Of a DNA stretch of 59,556 nt, positions 43,816 through 55,742 are shown in pieces. Source of the stretch: Gammaproteobacteria bacterium (GTDB lineage: Bacteria; Pseudomonadota; Gammaproteobacteria; Pseudomonadales; Porticoccaceae). Location of the stretch: assembly GCA_016191205.1 (NCBI GenBank), contig JACPPB010000060.1:1-59556 (forward strand), given 5' to 3'. Every line of letters begins with the position of its first letter. Positions within the stretch are counted from its first letter, which is position 1. The notes beneath the pieces were generated by a model. It did not search any database and was not told the origin of the DNA. It worked only from the letters and a program-made list of their open reading frames with translations. A program made the position numbers and the translations under genes.

Positions 43816-45630
43816 TCAGCGCCCCCGCAGGAACAGGCGGTCCAGTTCCTCCAGCGATACCTGGGTCCAGGTGGGGCGGCCGTGGTTGCACTGGCCGCTG
43901 CGCTCGGTGGACTCCATGGCGCGCAGCAGCGCGTTCATTTCCGCCACGGCCAGCGGCCGGTTGGCGTGGACGGCGGCGCGGCAGGCCATGTTGCCCAGGA
44001 TTTCGTCGATGCGACCGTCGAGGCGATCCGCGCTGTCCAGGGTACGGATATCGGCGAGCACATCCCGCACCAGCGCCTCTATCTCAACGCCGCGCACCAG
44101 CGCCGGCACGGCGCGCACCAGGAGGGTGGTGGGTCCGCTGCGGTCGAGGCTGAAGCCGATGGCATCGAAGGCCGCGGCATGGTGTTCGGCGGCGTCGGCT
44201 TCCGCTTCGCTCAGGGTCAGCGTCATCGGCACCAGCAGGGGTTGGCTGGCGAGCGCCCCGTCGCGCCAGGCGATTTTCATGCGTTCGTAGAGGACGCGCT
44301 CGTGCGCGGCGTGCAGATCCACCAGCACCAGGCCGTCTCGGTTTTCCGCGAGGATGTAGGCGCCCTTGAGCTGCGCCAGGGCGAAGCCGAGCGGGGGTGT
44401 ATCGCCGGCAGACACCGGCGCCGCAGGCGACTGCTCAGGCACTGGTCGGTGCAGGTCGGCATAGGTCGCCATGCGCTCGCTCACGCCCGGGGCGGGGCGC
44501 GCGGACGGAAATGACATGCTGTGCTGGCGCGCCGTAACGTTATGAATCGATTCATGAGTCGTCTCGCGCGTGTTTTCACCAGGCAGGGACACCGTCGCCG
44601 GCGCGGGTCGCGCGTCGCCCGGGGTGATCTCGGCGAGCGCGCGATGCAGCATGCTGAACAGGAAGTCGTGGACCTGACGTGCTTCCCGGAAGCGGACTTC
44701 GTGTTTGGTGGGATGGACGTTCACATCCACATCGCGGGGTGGAATTTCCAGGAACAGTACGAACGCCGGGTACCGGTTTTGATAGAGCACATCGCGGTAG
44801 GCCTGGCGCACCGCGTGACCGATGACCTTGTCGCGCACCGCGCGGCCGTTCACATAAAAATACTGAAGGTCGGCCTGGCTGCGGGAGTAGGTGGGCAACG
44901 CGATCCAGCCATGCAGGCGCAAACCCTGGTGCTCGACTTCGAGATGGCGCGCCTGCTCCAGGAAGGGCTGTCCGCACACCGCCGCGATGCGTCGCTCCTG
45001 CGCGGGCAGGTCATCGGCACGGGCAAAATCCTGTACCTGACGGCCGTTGTGCCGCACGCGCAGCCCCACGTCGAAGCGGCTCAGCGCCAGCCGATGGATG
45101 ACCTCCTCGATGCGCCCGTACTCGGTGCGCTCGGTGCGCAGGAAGCGGCGTCGCGCGGGAGTGTTGAAAAACAGATCGCGCACTTCGACCGTGGTGCCGC
45201 GGGGATGGGGCGCCGGCGCGATGGTGGCGTCCTCCGCCGCGCTCTCGATGACCCAGCCGGCGTTGCCGGCCTGCGCGTTCTAGGTCAGCGCGAGCCGGGA
45301 GACGGACGCGATGCTCGCCAGCGCCTCGCCGCGAAAGCCCAGGGTGGCCACGGCGTCGAGATCATCCAGCACGGTGATCTTGCTGGTGGCGTGGCGGCTC
45401 AGTGCCAGGGCAAGGTCGTCGCGGGGAATACCGGTGCCGTTGTCGCGGATGCGCATCAGCTTGATACCACCCTGTTCGAGTTCGATCTCGATGCGATCGG
45501 CGCCGGCGTCGATGCTGTTTTCCAGCAGTTCCTTGATGACGGCGGCGGGACGCTCCACCACCTCGCCGGCGGCGATCTGGTTCGCCAGTTGGGGCGGGAG
45601 GAGGCGGATTGGAGCGGGGTCTGCGGCCAC
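43816..45630 (-). pseudogene. mutL: mutL, DNA mismatch repair protein, interrupted by an in-frame amber codon
   Basis: Read through, the gene would give about 603 aa of MutL. The N-terminal piece (GTG 45630) has the GHKL ATPase motifs: [21 protein letters not shown] and [10 protein letters not shown]. After residue 116 (SRLALT) a TAG occurs at 45282-45280. The frame then continues without a shift: VEVRDLFFNTPARRRFLRTE, YVNGRAVRD, VDVNVHPTKHEVRF, a variable linker and the C-terminal dimerisation domain ending in LDRLFLRGR. Related MutL proteins carry Ser-Arg at this point (LTSR), so one base change (TCG to TAG) explains the stop. A GTG at 45183 could restart translation but would lack the ATPase motifs. 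Either a genuine null allele (mutator) or a sequencing/assembly error. Confidence 0.88.
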
Positions 45631-45722
45631 GGTCAGATCCCGCCCGCGCTCAGTGGCATCGGGCTGGGGGCAAGGGCGGTGGTGCGCCGGTGGTGTCGCG
45701 GATGTACATTCACCCGCACATT

Positions 45723-47126
45723 CTAGCGCTGTGCGATGTCGGGCAGGACGCTGGTTCCGAGCGGTGTTGTCTGGGCGAGCCGGCCGCCGCGCTGGCGCTG
45801 TTCCCAGGCGAGCCGGGTGCCGTCGGGTGGGTGGCGTTCGAAATGGCGTTTGACGCCGGTGAAAATGGCGCTGGCCAGCTGGTTCTGATGCGCGGGATCA
45901 CGCAGCTTGCGGGCTTCGTCGGGATTGGAGATGAAACCGGTTTCCACCAGGATCGACGGCATGTCGGGTGACTTAAGCACCACGAAACCGGCCTGTTCGA
46001 CCTGGCGGTTATGCAACGGGCAGATGCCCGCCACCGACCGCAGTACCTGATCGCCCAGCAGGAGGCTGTGATTCAGGGTGGCGGTCATCGAGAGATCCAG
46101 GATGACTTCGGCCAGCATCGGGTCCTTGTCGTGCAAGGCGACCGAGCCGCCGATGAGATCCGCGCGGTTTTCCCGATCGGCGAGGTACTTGGCGGTTTCG
46201 CTGGTCGCGCCGCGCTGCGACAGCGCGTACACCGAGGCGCCGTAGGCGGCTTCCCCGTCGAAGGCATCCGCATGCACCGAGATCATCACATCGGCGCCCG
46301 CGCGGCGGGCGATCGCCGGGCGCTGGGTCAGGGGAATGAAATAATCCCCGGTCCGGACCAGCATCGCGCGGTATCCCGGTTCCCGGTTCACCCGCGCGGC
46401 CAGCGCTTTGCTGATGGCGAGAACCACGCGTTTTTCGTAGGCGTTGCCGGGCCCGATGGCACCGGGATCTTCGCCGCCGTGGCCGGCGTCGATGGCGATG
46501 ACGATATCGCGCAGCGGTCCCGCCGTCCGTGGCTGACGCGATTTTTCGGCGTTCGCGGGGATTTTTTTCGCCGCGCTGCCAGCGGCCATTTTCGGAGCCG
46601 CCATTTTCGGAGCCGCCACTTTCGAAGCCACAGTGGGCGCTGGCGCGGATTTGGCGGGTGCGGGTTCAGGCTGTGCGCTGCGGGTTGTCGCGCCAGCGCC
46701 GGACTGCAAATCCACCACCAGGCGATAGGGATTGCCCGTCGTCGGCGCCCCGAGAGTACCCCGTGCGTTCACGCTGTGCGCGAGGTCGGCGACGATGCGC
46801 AGGCCGGTGCCGTCGCGGATGCCGGAGCGCAGGTTGCGCACGGGGCCGTTGGCGAGGCCGATATCGCGCAGGGAGGTGCGCAGCTGCGCATTGTCGATGT
46901 CGATCACCACCCGGTCCGGCGCCCGCATGGTGAAAATCTTGTAGGAAGTGGGCGCGCCGCTCAGGTCGAGCTCAAGGCGGAGACTGCCCGCATCCTGTAC
47001 CAGCCGCGCGTGTTCGACCAGCGTGGCGGCGTGCAGTGCCCCCGGCAGGGCGATGGTCCAGAATGCGATCAACAGCAGAAAAACCCGTCGCCGGGCGGCG
47101 GTGAGAAGTCTGTTCAGGGCGAGCAC
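45723..47126 (-). CDS. N-acetylmuramoyl-L-alanine amidase (AmiB/AmiC type)
   Basis: 467 aa if started at GTG 47126, which overlaps tsaE by 13 nt. A periplasmic zinc amidase that splits septal peptidoglycan during cell separation. A signal peptide ([19 protein letters not shown]) is followed by an AMIN domain ([13 protein letters not shown] type), a Pro/Ala/Lys-rich linker with repeated APKMA units, and an Amidase_3 domain: [14 protein letters not shown] (zinc His), YEKRVVLAI (Glu), ISVHADAF (His) and [13 protein letters not shown] (catalytic Glu). No LysM repeat follows, unlike AmiB of E. coli. Position between tsaE and mutL is the conserved one. Confidence 0.93.
   Translation of the reverse strand: MLALNRLLTAARRRVFLLLIAFWTIALPGALHAATLVEHARLVQDAGSLRLELDLSGAPTSYKIFTMRAPDRVVIDIDNAQLRTSLRDIGLANGPVRNLRSGIRDGTGLRIVADLAHSVNARGTLGAPTTGNPYRLVVDLQSGAGATTRSAQPEPAPAKSAPAPTVASKVAAPKMAAPKMAAGSAAKKIPANAEKSRQPRTAGPLRDIVIAIDAGHGGEDPGAIGPGNAYEKRVVLAISKALAARVNREPGYRAMLVRTGDYFIPLTQRPAIARRAGADVMISVHADAFDGEAAYGASVYALSQRGATSETAKYLADRENRADLIGGSVALHDKDPMLAEVILDLSMTATLNHSLLLGDQVLRSVAGICPLHNRQVEQAGFVVLKSPDMPSILVETGFISNPDEARKLRDPAHQNQLASAIFTGVKRHFERHPPDGTRLAWEQRQRGGRLAQTTPLGTSVLPDIAQR
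46585..46629. repeat. Three 15-bp tandem units inside the amidase linker
   Basis: GCCATTTTCGGAGCC at 46585-46599 and 46600-46614, with a third, slightly altered copy at 46615-46629. On the coding strand each unit encodes five residues of the linker between AMIN and catalytic domains (A-P-K-M-A type). The frame is kept whatever the copy number, so linker length may vary between strains. Confidence 0.8.
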
Positions 47127-47570
47127 GGCATTGTCGGCAAATCCTCCATGAGGGCGCGCGCGCGGGCACCGCCCGCAGTGACCCACAGCGTGCGCCCGCT
47201 GCCGGCGAGCTCCAGCGACAGCGTCAGATCCGGTGCCGGCAGGGCGCCAGCACCGCGCTCGGGCCATTCGATCAGGCAGATGCTCTCGCCGTCGAAATAG
47301 TCCCGCCCTCCGATCCATTCGAGTTCCTCGGGGTCCACCAGACGATAGAGATCAAAATGATACACATTTCCATAGGTTAGCGTATAGGGTTCAACCAAAG
47401 TATAAGTTGGGCTCTTGACCGGGCCGGCGTGTCCGAGCGCGGCCAGCACGCCCCGGCAGAGACTGGTTTTACCGGCGCCCAGGGTTCCGCTCAGATAAAT
47501 GATTGCTCCGGGCCACAGGCGCGTGCCCAATGACCGGCCCCAGGCGAGGGTCGCCTCGGGGTCGGGAAGG

Positions 47571-47587
<17 letters not shown>
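47114..47587 (-). CDS. tsaE: TsaE, tRNA threonylcarbamoyladenosine biosynthesis ATPase
   Basis: 157-aa ATPase (YjeE) supporting TsaBD in t6A37 formation. The P-loop is LSGTLGAGKTSLCRGVL near residue 33; SPTYTLVEPY is the conserved threonine-containing switch, and FDLYRLVDPEELEWIG with CLIEWPERG completes the family pattern. It overlaps nnr upstream by 17 nt and the amidase downstream by 13 nt, so the three genes are translationally linked. Confidence 0.95.
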
Positions 47588-49079
<1,492 letters not shown>

Positions 49080-49142
49080 CGGCGGGGCCGGAGGGTGGAA
49101 TCTGGCAAAATTATACGACATGCCCCTCACCCGGCCCTGCCC

Positions 49143-50303
49143 GTGCCTGAAACAGCGACTGCCGCCATCGATCCGGATCTGGTCGCCCGCATCGGAATCT
49201 GGGCGCGAGAGCTGGGTTTTCAGCAGGTCGGCGTCGCGGATCTGGATCTGAGCGAAGCCGGCACGCGCCTGCGCGAATGGCTCGAGCGCGGCTTTCACGG
49301 CGGCATGGACTGGATGGCGCGTCACGGCGAACTGCGCGCGCGGCCGGATCTGTTGGTGCCCGGCACGGTCTCGGCGATCTGCGTGCGCATGGACTACCGG
49401 CCCGCCAACACCCGCATGATCGCCCAGTTGCGCGACGGCGAAAAAGCCTATGTGTCGCGCTACGCCCTGGGGCGCGACTATCACAAGATCATGCGCACCC
49501 GGCTGGCGACGCTGGCCGGGCGGATTTCGGCCGCTGCCGGCTGCGCGGTGATCCAGCGCCCTTTTGTGGACAGCGCGCCGGTGCTGGAAAAACCCCTGGC
49601 CACGCGCGCCGGGCTGGGCTGGATCGGGAAAAATACCCTGCTGCTCAACCGCGGCGCCGGTTCCTGGTTTTTTCTCGGCGAACTGATCACCAGCGTCCGC
49701 CTGCCGCCCGCGACCGAACCGATCGACGACGCCTGCGGCAAGTGCCGCGCCTGCCTGTCGATCTGTCCGACCCAGGCGTTTCCCGAACCCTATGTGCTGG
49801 ATGCCCGGCGCTGCATTTCCTACCTCACCATCGAGCATTCCGGGCCGATTCCCGAGGAATTGCGCGCGGCCATGGGCAACCGCGTGTTCGGCTGCGACGA
49901 CTGCCAGATCGTCTGCCCCTGGAACCGCTTTGCCAAACCCGCCGACGAGGTCGCGTTCCGACCCCGCCACGGCCTCGCCGATGCCGAACTGGCGACCCTC
50001 GCGCAATGGACCGAAGCCGAGTTTCTGGAGCGCACCGCCGGTTCGCCGATCCGCCGCATCGGCCACGAGCGCTGGTTGCGCAATCTCGCCGTGGGACTGG
50101 GCAATGCACCCACCACCGCGCCGGTGCTGGCGGCGCTGGCACGCTGTCGCGATCAGGGTTCCGATCTGGTCCGCGAGCATGCCGACTGGGCGCTGGCGCG
50201 CCATGGGCCCGGCCGTGGAAAGGTAAGCGTGGAAAGGCAAGTTGAACGTCCCGGCGAAACTGGCTATAGTGCGCCGCCTTGCAATGACCCTAGCCGGAGC
50301 TGA
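49143..50303 (+). CDS. queG: QueG, epoxyqueuosine reductase
   Basis: 386 aa from GTG 49143, which aligns best with known QueG N-termini; a GTG at 49095 would add 16 residues and lies before a possible -10 (TTATAC). Cobalamin- and 4Fe-4S-dependent enzyme performing the last step of queuosine synthesis in tRNA. Evidence: [42 protein letters not shown], two ferredoxin-like clusters [16 protein letters not shown] and [13 protein letters not shown], and a HEAT-like C-terminus. Divergent from nnr as in Pseudomonas. Its 3' end contains the rpsT promoter. Confidence 0.94.
   Translation: MPETATAAIDPDLVARIGIWARELGFQQVGVADLDLSEAGTRLREWLERGFHGGMDWMARHGELRARPDLLVPGTVSAICVRMDYRPANTRMIAQLRDGEKAYVSRYALGRDYHKIMRTRLATLAGRISAAAGCAVIQRPFVDSAPVLEKPLATRAGLGWIGKNTLLLNRGAGSWFFLGELITSVRLPPATEPIDDACGKCRACLSICPTQAFPEPYVLDARRCISYLTIEHSGPIPEELRAAMGNRVFGCDDCQIVCPWNRFAKPADEVAFRPRHGLADAELATLAQWTEAEFLERTAGSPIRRIGHERWLRNLAVGLGNAPTTAPVLAALARCRDQGSDLVREHADWALARHGPGRGKVSVERQVERPGETGYSAPPCNDPSRS
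50242..50270 (+). promoter_or_regulatory. Sigma-70 promoter for rpsT inside the queG 3' end
   Basis: TTGAAC at 50242-50247 and TATAGT at 50265-50270 with an ideal 17-bp spacer. Transcription would start near 50277, about 30 nt before the rpsT start codon. It lies within queG codons, so it constrains the queG C-terminus. Confidence 0.7.
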
Positions 50304-50308
50304 TTCCG

Positions 50309-50578
50309 TTGGCCAATTCACCCCAAGCGAAAAAGCGCGCTCGTCAGAGCGAAAAGCGCCGTCAGCTCAAAGCTGGCCAGCGTTCCATGACGCGCACCTA
50401 CATCAAGAAAGTTCAGGCCGCGCTGCTGGCCGGTGATCTGGAAGCCGCCAAGGCCGCTTATGCCGCCGCCGTACCGGTGCTGGATCGGATCGCCGACAAG
50501 GGCGTGATCCACAAGAACAAGGCCGCGCGCTACAAGAGCCGGCTCAACGCCCATATCAAGGCGCTGGCCAGCGGCTGA
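50309..50578 (+). CDS. rpsT: Ribosomal protein S20
   Basis: 89-aa small-subunit protein S20 ([18 protein letters not shown] start, [27 protein letters not shown]). Initiates at TTG 50309, with GGAG at 50296-50299. E. coli rpsT also starts at UUG, and the weak start is part of its translational autoregulation; the same rare start here suggests that control is conserved. It has its own promoter and terminator, so it is a single-gene unit. Confidence 0.97.
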   Translation: MANSPQAKKRARQSEKRRQLKAGQRSMTRTYIKKVQAALLAGDLEAAKAAYAAAVPVLDRIADKGVIHKNKAARYKSRLNAHIKALASG

Positions 50579-50603
50579 GTTTCGCCCCTGCGCTTACCCC
50601 CAC

Positions 50604-50634
50604 AAAGCCGGCTGCTGCCGGCTTTGTCGTTTTC
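50604..50634 (+). terminator. Intrinsic terminator of rpsT
   Basis: A 9-bp perfect stem AAAGCCGGC / GCCGGCTTT with loop TGCT (50604-50625), then a T-rich tail (GTCGTTTT). Placed 26 nt after the rpsT stop. Confidence 0.85.
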
Positions 50635-50738
50635 CGCTCTTGTTCCGCTCTTGCCTGCTTCTGCCGGCATTCTTTGTGTCCCTGAAACCCGGTAGTCTTG
50701 GCGCCGAACAACCGCCACCAAGGGAGCAACAGGCCGCC

Positions 50739-51317
50739 ATGCGCATGCGCAACACCGGGGAAAAAATCCTCGAATCCATTCTCTTCAATTCGCGCTGGAT
50801 ACTGGCGCCGGTCTACATCGGTCTCGTCATCTCGCTGCTGATGCTGCTGACGGCGTTCGTCACCGAGATCATCCACGCCGTACCGCAGTTGATCGGCATG
50901 AAGACCGAGGTGGTCATCCTTACGGTGTTGTCGCTGATCGACCTGTCGCTGGCGCTCAATCTCGTGCTGATCGTAGTGTTTTCGGGTTACGAAAATTTTG
51001 TTTCCAGGATCGACACCGGCGACAGCGAGGATCGCCCGCAATGGATGGGCACGCTCGATTTCTCCGGCATGAAGATGAAGCTCATCGGCTCCATCGTCGC
51101 GATCTCGGCGATCTCGCTGTTGCGCGCTTTCATGACCCTGACCGGCAGTGACGCCCCGTTCGACGAGGCACGCCTGCGCTGGATGGTCATCCTGCACCTG
51201 ACCTTCATCGCCTCCGGCGTACTGTTCGGGGTGATGGACTGGATTGCCGCGCTGACCGATGCCGGCAAAGAAAAAGAGAAGCGCACATCCGAAGCGGCCC
51301 GCACGGGCGGCGGTTGA
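50739..51317 (+). CDS. UPF0114 family membrane protein (YqhA-like)
   Basis: 192 aa from ATG 50739; a second ATG lies two codons later and AGGGAG is about 13 nt upstream. The UPF0114 pattern is clear: EKILESILFNSRWILAPVYIGLV, VVILTVLSLIDLSLALNLVLIVVFSGYENFVS, and a WMVILHLTFIASGVLFGVMDWI C-terminal membrane segment. Four hydrophobic segments are visible. The family has no established function. Downstream of the rpsT terminator, convergent with proB. Confidence 0.9.
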   Translation: MRMRNTGEKILESILFNSRWILAPVYIGLVISLLMLLTAFVTEIIHAVPQLIGMKTEVVILTVLSLIDLSLALNLVLIVVFSGYENFVSRIDTGDSEDRPQWMGTLDFSGMKMKLIGSIVAISAISLLRAFMTLTGSDAPFDEARLRWMVILHLTFIASGVLFGVMDWIAALTDAGKEKEKRTSEAARTGGG

Positions 51318-51366
51318 TGCGAAATCGGTACGCTCCGGGCAGCCCCGCGTTCGCCCCCGGGTTGGT

Positions 51367-52494
51367 TCAGACCAGCACCAGATTGTCGCGGTGAATCAGC
51401 TCGGCGTCGCCGCCGTAGCCCAGTACTTCCAGGATGCGGTCGCTGCCCAGACCGGCGATGCGCCGGGTTTCCGCGGCGCTGTAATTGATCAGGCCGCGGG
51501 CGATCTCGCGCCCGTCCTCGGCGAGGCAGCGCACCAGATCGCCGCGGGCGTAGTCGCCTTCGCAGCGCAAGACGCCCACCGGCAGCAGGCTGCGACCGGA
51601 CTCGCGCAATACCCGCACCGCCCCGGCATCCAGGGTGACGGCGCCCTTCGCCTGAAGCTGTCCCGCCAGCCACTGCTTGCGCGCCACCAGAGGTTCGCTG
51701 TCGGCGACCAGCAAGGTGCCCAGCAGCTCGCCTGCGGCGAGTCGGGTCAGCACCTGGTCGACGCGTCCCCCGGCGATCAGCGTGTGCGCGCCGGAGCGTG
51801 CCGCGAGCCGCGCGGCGCGCAGTTTGGTGATCATGCCGCCGCGGCTGAGCTGGCTGGCGCTGCCGCCGGCGATGGCGTCGAGGCCGAGATCCAGGGCGCG
51901 GCCGCGATGAATCAGGGTGGCGTCGGGATTCGCCCGGGGGTCGGCGCTGTAGAGGCCGTCGCGGTCGGTGAGGATCACCAGCAGCGGCGCTTCGATGAGA
52001 TTGGCGACCAAGGCTCCCAGGGTGTCGTTGTCACCGAAGCGGATCTCGTCGGTGACCACGGTGTCGTTCTCGTTGACCACCGGCACCACGCCCAGCTTGA
52101 TCAGGGTGGTCAGAGTGTGGCGCGCATTGAGGTAACGCTGCCGGTTCGAGAGATCGTCGTGGTCGAGCAGGATCTGCGCGGTGTGGCGGCCGTAGCGCTG
52201 AAAACAGGATTCATAAGCCTCGATCAGGCCCATCTGGCCGACCGCGGCGGCGGCTTGCAGTTCGTGCAGTTCGCGCGGGCGCTGCGCCCAGTTGAGCCGG
52301 GCCATGCCTTCGGCGATGGCGCCCGAGGATACCAAGACGATTTCGTAGCCACGGTCCTGGAGCGCGGCGATCTGGCCGACCCAGTCGGCGATGGCTTCCC
52401 GAGCCAGGCCGCGGCCGTCGTTGGTGAGCAGGGCACTGCCGATCTTCACCACCCAGCGACGGGCGGCGGTGACCTGGCGGCGTTCAGCATCCAC
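51367..52494 (-). CDS. proB: ProB, glutamate 5-kinase
   Basis: 375-aa first enzyme of proline synthesis, starting at GTG 52494. Amino acid kinase domain: [60 protein letters not shown] and [13 protein letters not shown], then [12 protein letters not shown]-terminal PUA domain follows (from about residue 280; [17 protein letters not shown]). It lies 14 nt downstream of obg. proA is not in the window. Confidence 0.95.
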   Translation of the reverse strand: MDAERRQVTAARRWVVKIGSALLTNDGRGLAREAIADWVGQIAALQDRGYEIVLVSSGAIAEGMARLNWAQRPRELHELQAAAAVGQMGLIEAYESCFQRYGRHTAQILLDHDDLSNRQRYLNARHTLTTLIKLGVVPVVNENDTVVTDEIRFGDNDTLGALVANLIEAPLLVILTDRDGLYSADPRANPDATLIHRGRALDLGLDAIAGGSASQLSRGGMITKLRAARLAARSGAHTLIAGGRVDQVLTRLAAGELLGTLLVADSEPLVARKQWLAGQLQAKGAVTLDAGAVRVLRESGRSLLPVGVLRCEGDYARGDLVRCLAEDGREIARGLINYSAAETRRIAGLGSDRILEVLGYGGDAELIHRDNLVLV

Positions 52495-52508
52495 GGCGCG
52501 GGCTCCAG

Positions 52509-53819
<1,311 letters not shown>

Positions 53820-54077
53820 TCAGTTGACCACGACGTCGACGAAGCGGCGGTTGTGCGGTCCCCGCACCGCGAAGCGGACCGTGCCGTCGGCGGTGGCAAA
53901 CAGGGTGTGGTCGCGGCCGATGCCGACGTTGGCGCCACGGTGAAACGCGGTGCCGCGCTGCCGCACGATGATGCTGCCCGCGGTGACGTTCTCGCCGCCA
54001 AAGCATTTCACGCCGAGGCGCTTGCTGTGGGAGTCGCGGCCGTTGCGGGTACTGCCGCCTGCCTTTTTGGTTGCCAT
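53820..54077 (-). CDS. rpmA: Ribosomal protein L27
   Basis: 85-aa L27 with the standard sequence: [55 protein letters not shown]. The N-terminal tail reaching the peptidyl-transferase centre is intact, with no cleavable leader. It lies 23 nt downstream of rplU. Confidence 0.97.
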   Translation of the reverse strand: MATKKAGGSTRNGRDSHSKRLGVKCFGGENVTAGSIIVRQRGTAFHRGANVGIGRDHTLFATADGTVRFAVRGPHNRRFVDVVVN

Positions 54078-54100
54078 CGATCCGCTCCTTTAATCCGGGT

Positions 54101-54415
54101 TCAGCCGGCGCTGATGCCGGTAATTTTGATCTGGGTGTACCACTGGCGGTGACCCATCTGCTTCATGTGGTGCTTGCGGCGGTGGAATTTCAGGATCCTC
54201 ACCTTGTCGGCGCGGCCCTGGCTGACCACCTCGGCGGTCACCTTGCCGCCGGCCACATAGGGCGCGCCCAGTTTGATGTCGCCGCCATCCGCCACCATCA
54301 GGACACGGTCGAAATCGACCGTTTCGCCCGGGGCGACATTGAGTTTTTCGACGTTGAGTACTTCACCCGGTTCGACCCGGTGTTGTTTGCCGCCGCTTTC
54401 GATAACCGCGTACAT
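54101..54415 (-). CDS. rplU: Ribosomal protein L21
   Basis: 104-aa L21: [25 protein letters not shown] at the start and [28 protein letters not shown] near the end. First gene of rplU-rpmA-(obg-proB). A good promoter lies upstream. The leader contains a small hairpin, GGCTTC / GAAGCC with loop GGAC (54437-54452), which could serve translational feedback, as inference only. Confidence 0.97.
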   Translation of the reverse strand: MYAVIESGGKQHRVEPGEVLNVEKLNVAPGETVDFDRVLMVADGGDIKLGAPYVAGGKVTAEVVSQGRADKVRILKFHRRKHHMKQMGHRQWYTQIKITGISAG

Positions 54416-54476
54416 GCTGAACTCCCGAACGGTCCCGGCTTCGGACGAAGCCAGCTACCCTGTGCAAAGGGCGGCG

Positions 54477-54505
54477 ATTCTAAGCCAAGACCCGGGTTGC
54501 CGCAA
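54477..54505 (-). promoter_or_regulatory. Sigma-70 promoter for rplU
   Basis: On the minus strand TTGCGG (54505-54500), a 17-bp spacer and TAGAAT (54482-54477). Predicted start near 54470 leaves a leader of about 55 nt. Confidence 0.65.
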
Positions 54506-54632
54506 GGCGCAACCGGTCCCGCGCGCCGCGCCGGCCTCCGGCGGGCGGTTTCAACGGCTGCGCCAAATCTGCTAGTGTGCGGCGGCACCGTCCGCCGATC
54601 CCGCGGGCCGGCAGACCCCGGTGAGAACACAA

Positions 54633-54692
54633 GCAGGCACGGCTCCACACCTGCGCTGCTGCCCCGCACGGGCCGCGGGCTCGCAGTGTGGA
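54633..54692 (+). promoter_or_regulatory. Structured leader upstream of nudC
   Basis: The 350-nt gap between rplU and nudC (54416-54765) holds the rplU promoter and this structure, with no gene. Strand TCCACAC-CTGCG (54644-54655) pairs with CGCAG-TGTGGA (54682-54692) with one bulged C, and inside it CCCGC (54663-54667) pairs with GCGGG (54675-54679). GCAGG at 54633-54637 can instead pair with CCTGC at 54650-54654, which excludes the long stem. The order GGTGAGAA, CTGCCCCGCAC and GAGTC-N4-GACC faintly recalls cobalamin-riboswitch boxes, but several conserved parts are missing. No U-tract follows. Function is not established. Confidence 0.4.
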
Positions 54693-54765
54693 CCCGAGTC
54701 GCTTGACCAACAACAACGCTCAGCGCCGACCGCCAAACCGCCGCATCACTACAGAGGGGAATCCC

Positions 54766-55689
54766 ATGTCGATCATCAACACCTTTGCCGGCGGTCCCCT
54801 GGATCGCGCCAGCGACCGTCGCACCGATGCCGACTGGATCGCCGCGCAGCGCGCGAAACCCGATACCCGCGTCATTCCCTACTACCGGCTGCAACCCCTG
54901 GTGACGCCGGGCGGCAACGCCATCGGCTGGCTGCCGGCCGCGGAGCTGGGCGAATTCCTCGGTGCCGATCTGCCCTGTATTTTTCTGGGCCTCGACACCG
55001 CCGGCGTGGCGCACTTCGCCCTGGACGTGACCGGCGTCGCGGACGCCCCGACCCTGGAACCCTTTCGCGGCGCGGGCCGCTTCATGGACCTGCGCGCCAT
55101 CGCCTTGCGCCTGCCGCTGGGCGATCCCTCGACGCTCGCCACCGGCAAGGCCGTGCTCGACTGGCACGCGCGCCACCAGTTCTGCGCCGTGTGCGGCGCG
55201 CGCACCGCCATGCGGATGGCGGGTTACATGCGCAAATGCGGCAATCAGGACTGCAACGCCGAACACTTTCCCCGTACCGACCCGGTGGTGATCATGCTCG
55301 CCGTGCGCGGCGACGAGGCCCTGGTGGGCCGCCAGAAGAGCTTTCCCCCCGGCATGTACTCGGCGCTCGCCGGTTTCATCGAGCCGGGCGAGAACATCGA
55401 GGAGGCGGTGCGGCGCGAAATTTTCGAAGAGGCCGGCATCCGCGTCGGCGCGGTGCACTACCACTCCACCCAGCCCTGGCCCTGGCCCTCGTCGCTGATG
55501 ATCGGCTGCTTCGCCGATGCCGAAACCACCGAGATCCATATCGACGGCAACGAGCTGGAAGAAGCGCGCTGGGTGTCGCGCAACCTGCTCGCGGCCGCCT
55601 ATCGCGGCGAGACCGGCACCGGCGTGCTGCTGCCGCCGCCCATGGCCATCGCCCACCAGTTGCTCAAGACCTTTATCGAGCAGGGCTGA
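54766..55689 (+). CDS. nudC: NudC, NAD+ diphosphatase / RNA deNADding Nudix hydrolase
   Basis: 307 aa from ATG 54766 with AGGGGA just upstream; an upstream in-frame start is not supported. Hydrolyses NAD(H) to NMN(H) and AMP, and removes NAD caps from RNA. A zinc ribbon with four Cys (CAVCGAR and CGNQDC) precedes the Nudix domain; the Nudix box is GFIEPGENIEEAVRREIFEEAG, and the NudC-specific QPWPWPSSLM is present. Upstream of the enoyl-CoA hydratase by 53 nt on the same strand. Confidence 0.95.
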   Translation: MSIINTFAGGPLDRASDRRTDADWIAAQRAKPDTRVIPYYRLQPLVTPGGNAIGWLPAAELGEFLGADLPCIFLGLDTAGVAHFALDVTGVADAPTLEPFRGAGRFMDLRAIALRLPLGDPSTLATGKAVLDWHARHQFCAVCGARTAMRMAGYMRKCGNQDCNAEHFPRTDPVVIMLAVRGDEALVGRQKSFPPGMYSALAGFIEPGENIEEAVRREIFEEAGIRVGAVHYHSTQPWPWPSSLMIGCFADAETTEIHIDGNELEEARWVSRNLLAAAYRGETGTGVLLPPPMAIAHQLLKTFIEQG

Positions 55690-55742
55690 GTCCGTTTTTT
55701 TTAAATTGGCGTTTCAAAACTTCAAACCAGAGAACCGCAACC

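Noticed and set aside
45280..45282. TAG as a recoded sense codon in this organism
   Set aside because: mlaE and ssb end with TAG at the expected protein end, so TAG serves as a normal stop.
45184..45630. Frameshift as the cause of the mutL break
   Set aside because: The reading frame is the same on both sides of the stop; only one codon is affected.
49080..50321. 414-codon upstream extension of the nnr frame
   Set aside because: It is antisense to queG; the conserved YjeF N-terminus begins at ATG 49079.
54600..54720. A definite cobalamin riboswitch before nudC
   Set aside because: Only partial box similarity; the long hairpin explains much of the sequence, and NudC is not a usual B12-regulated gene. 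Kept as a low-confidence structured leader.
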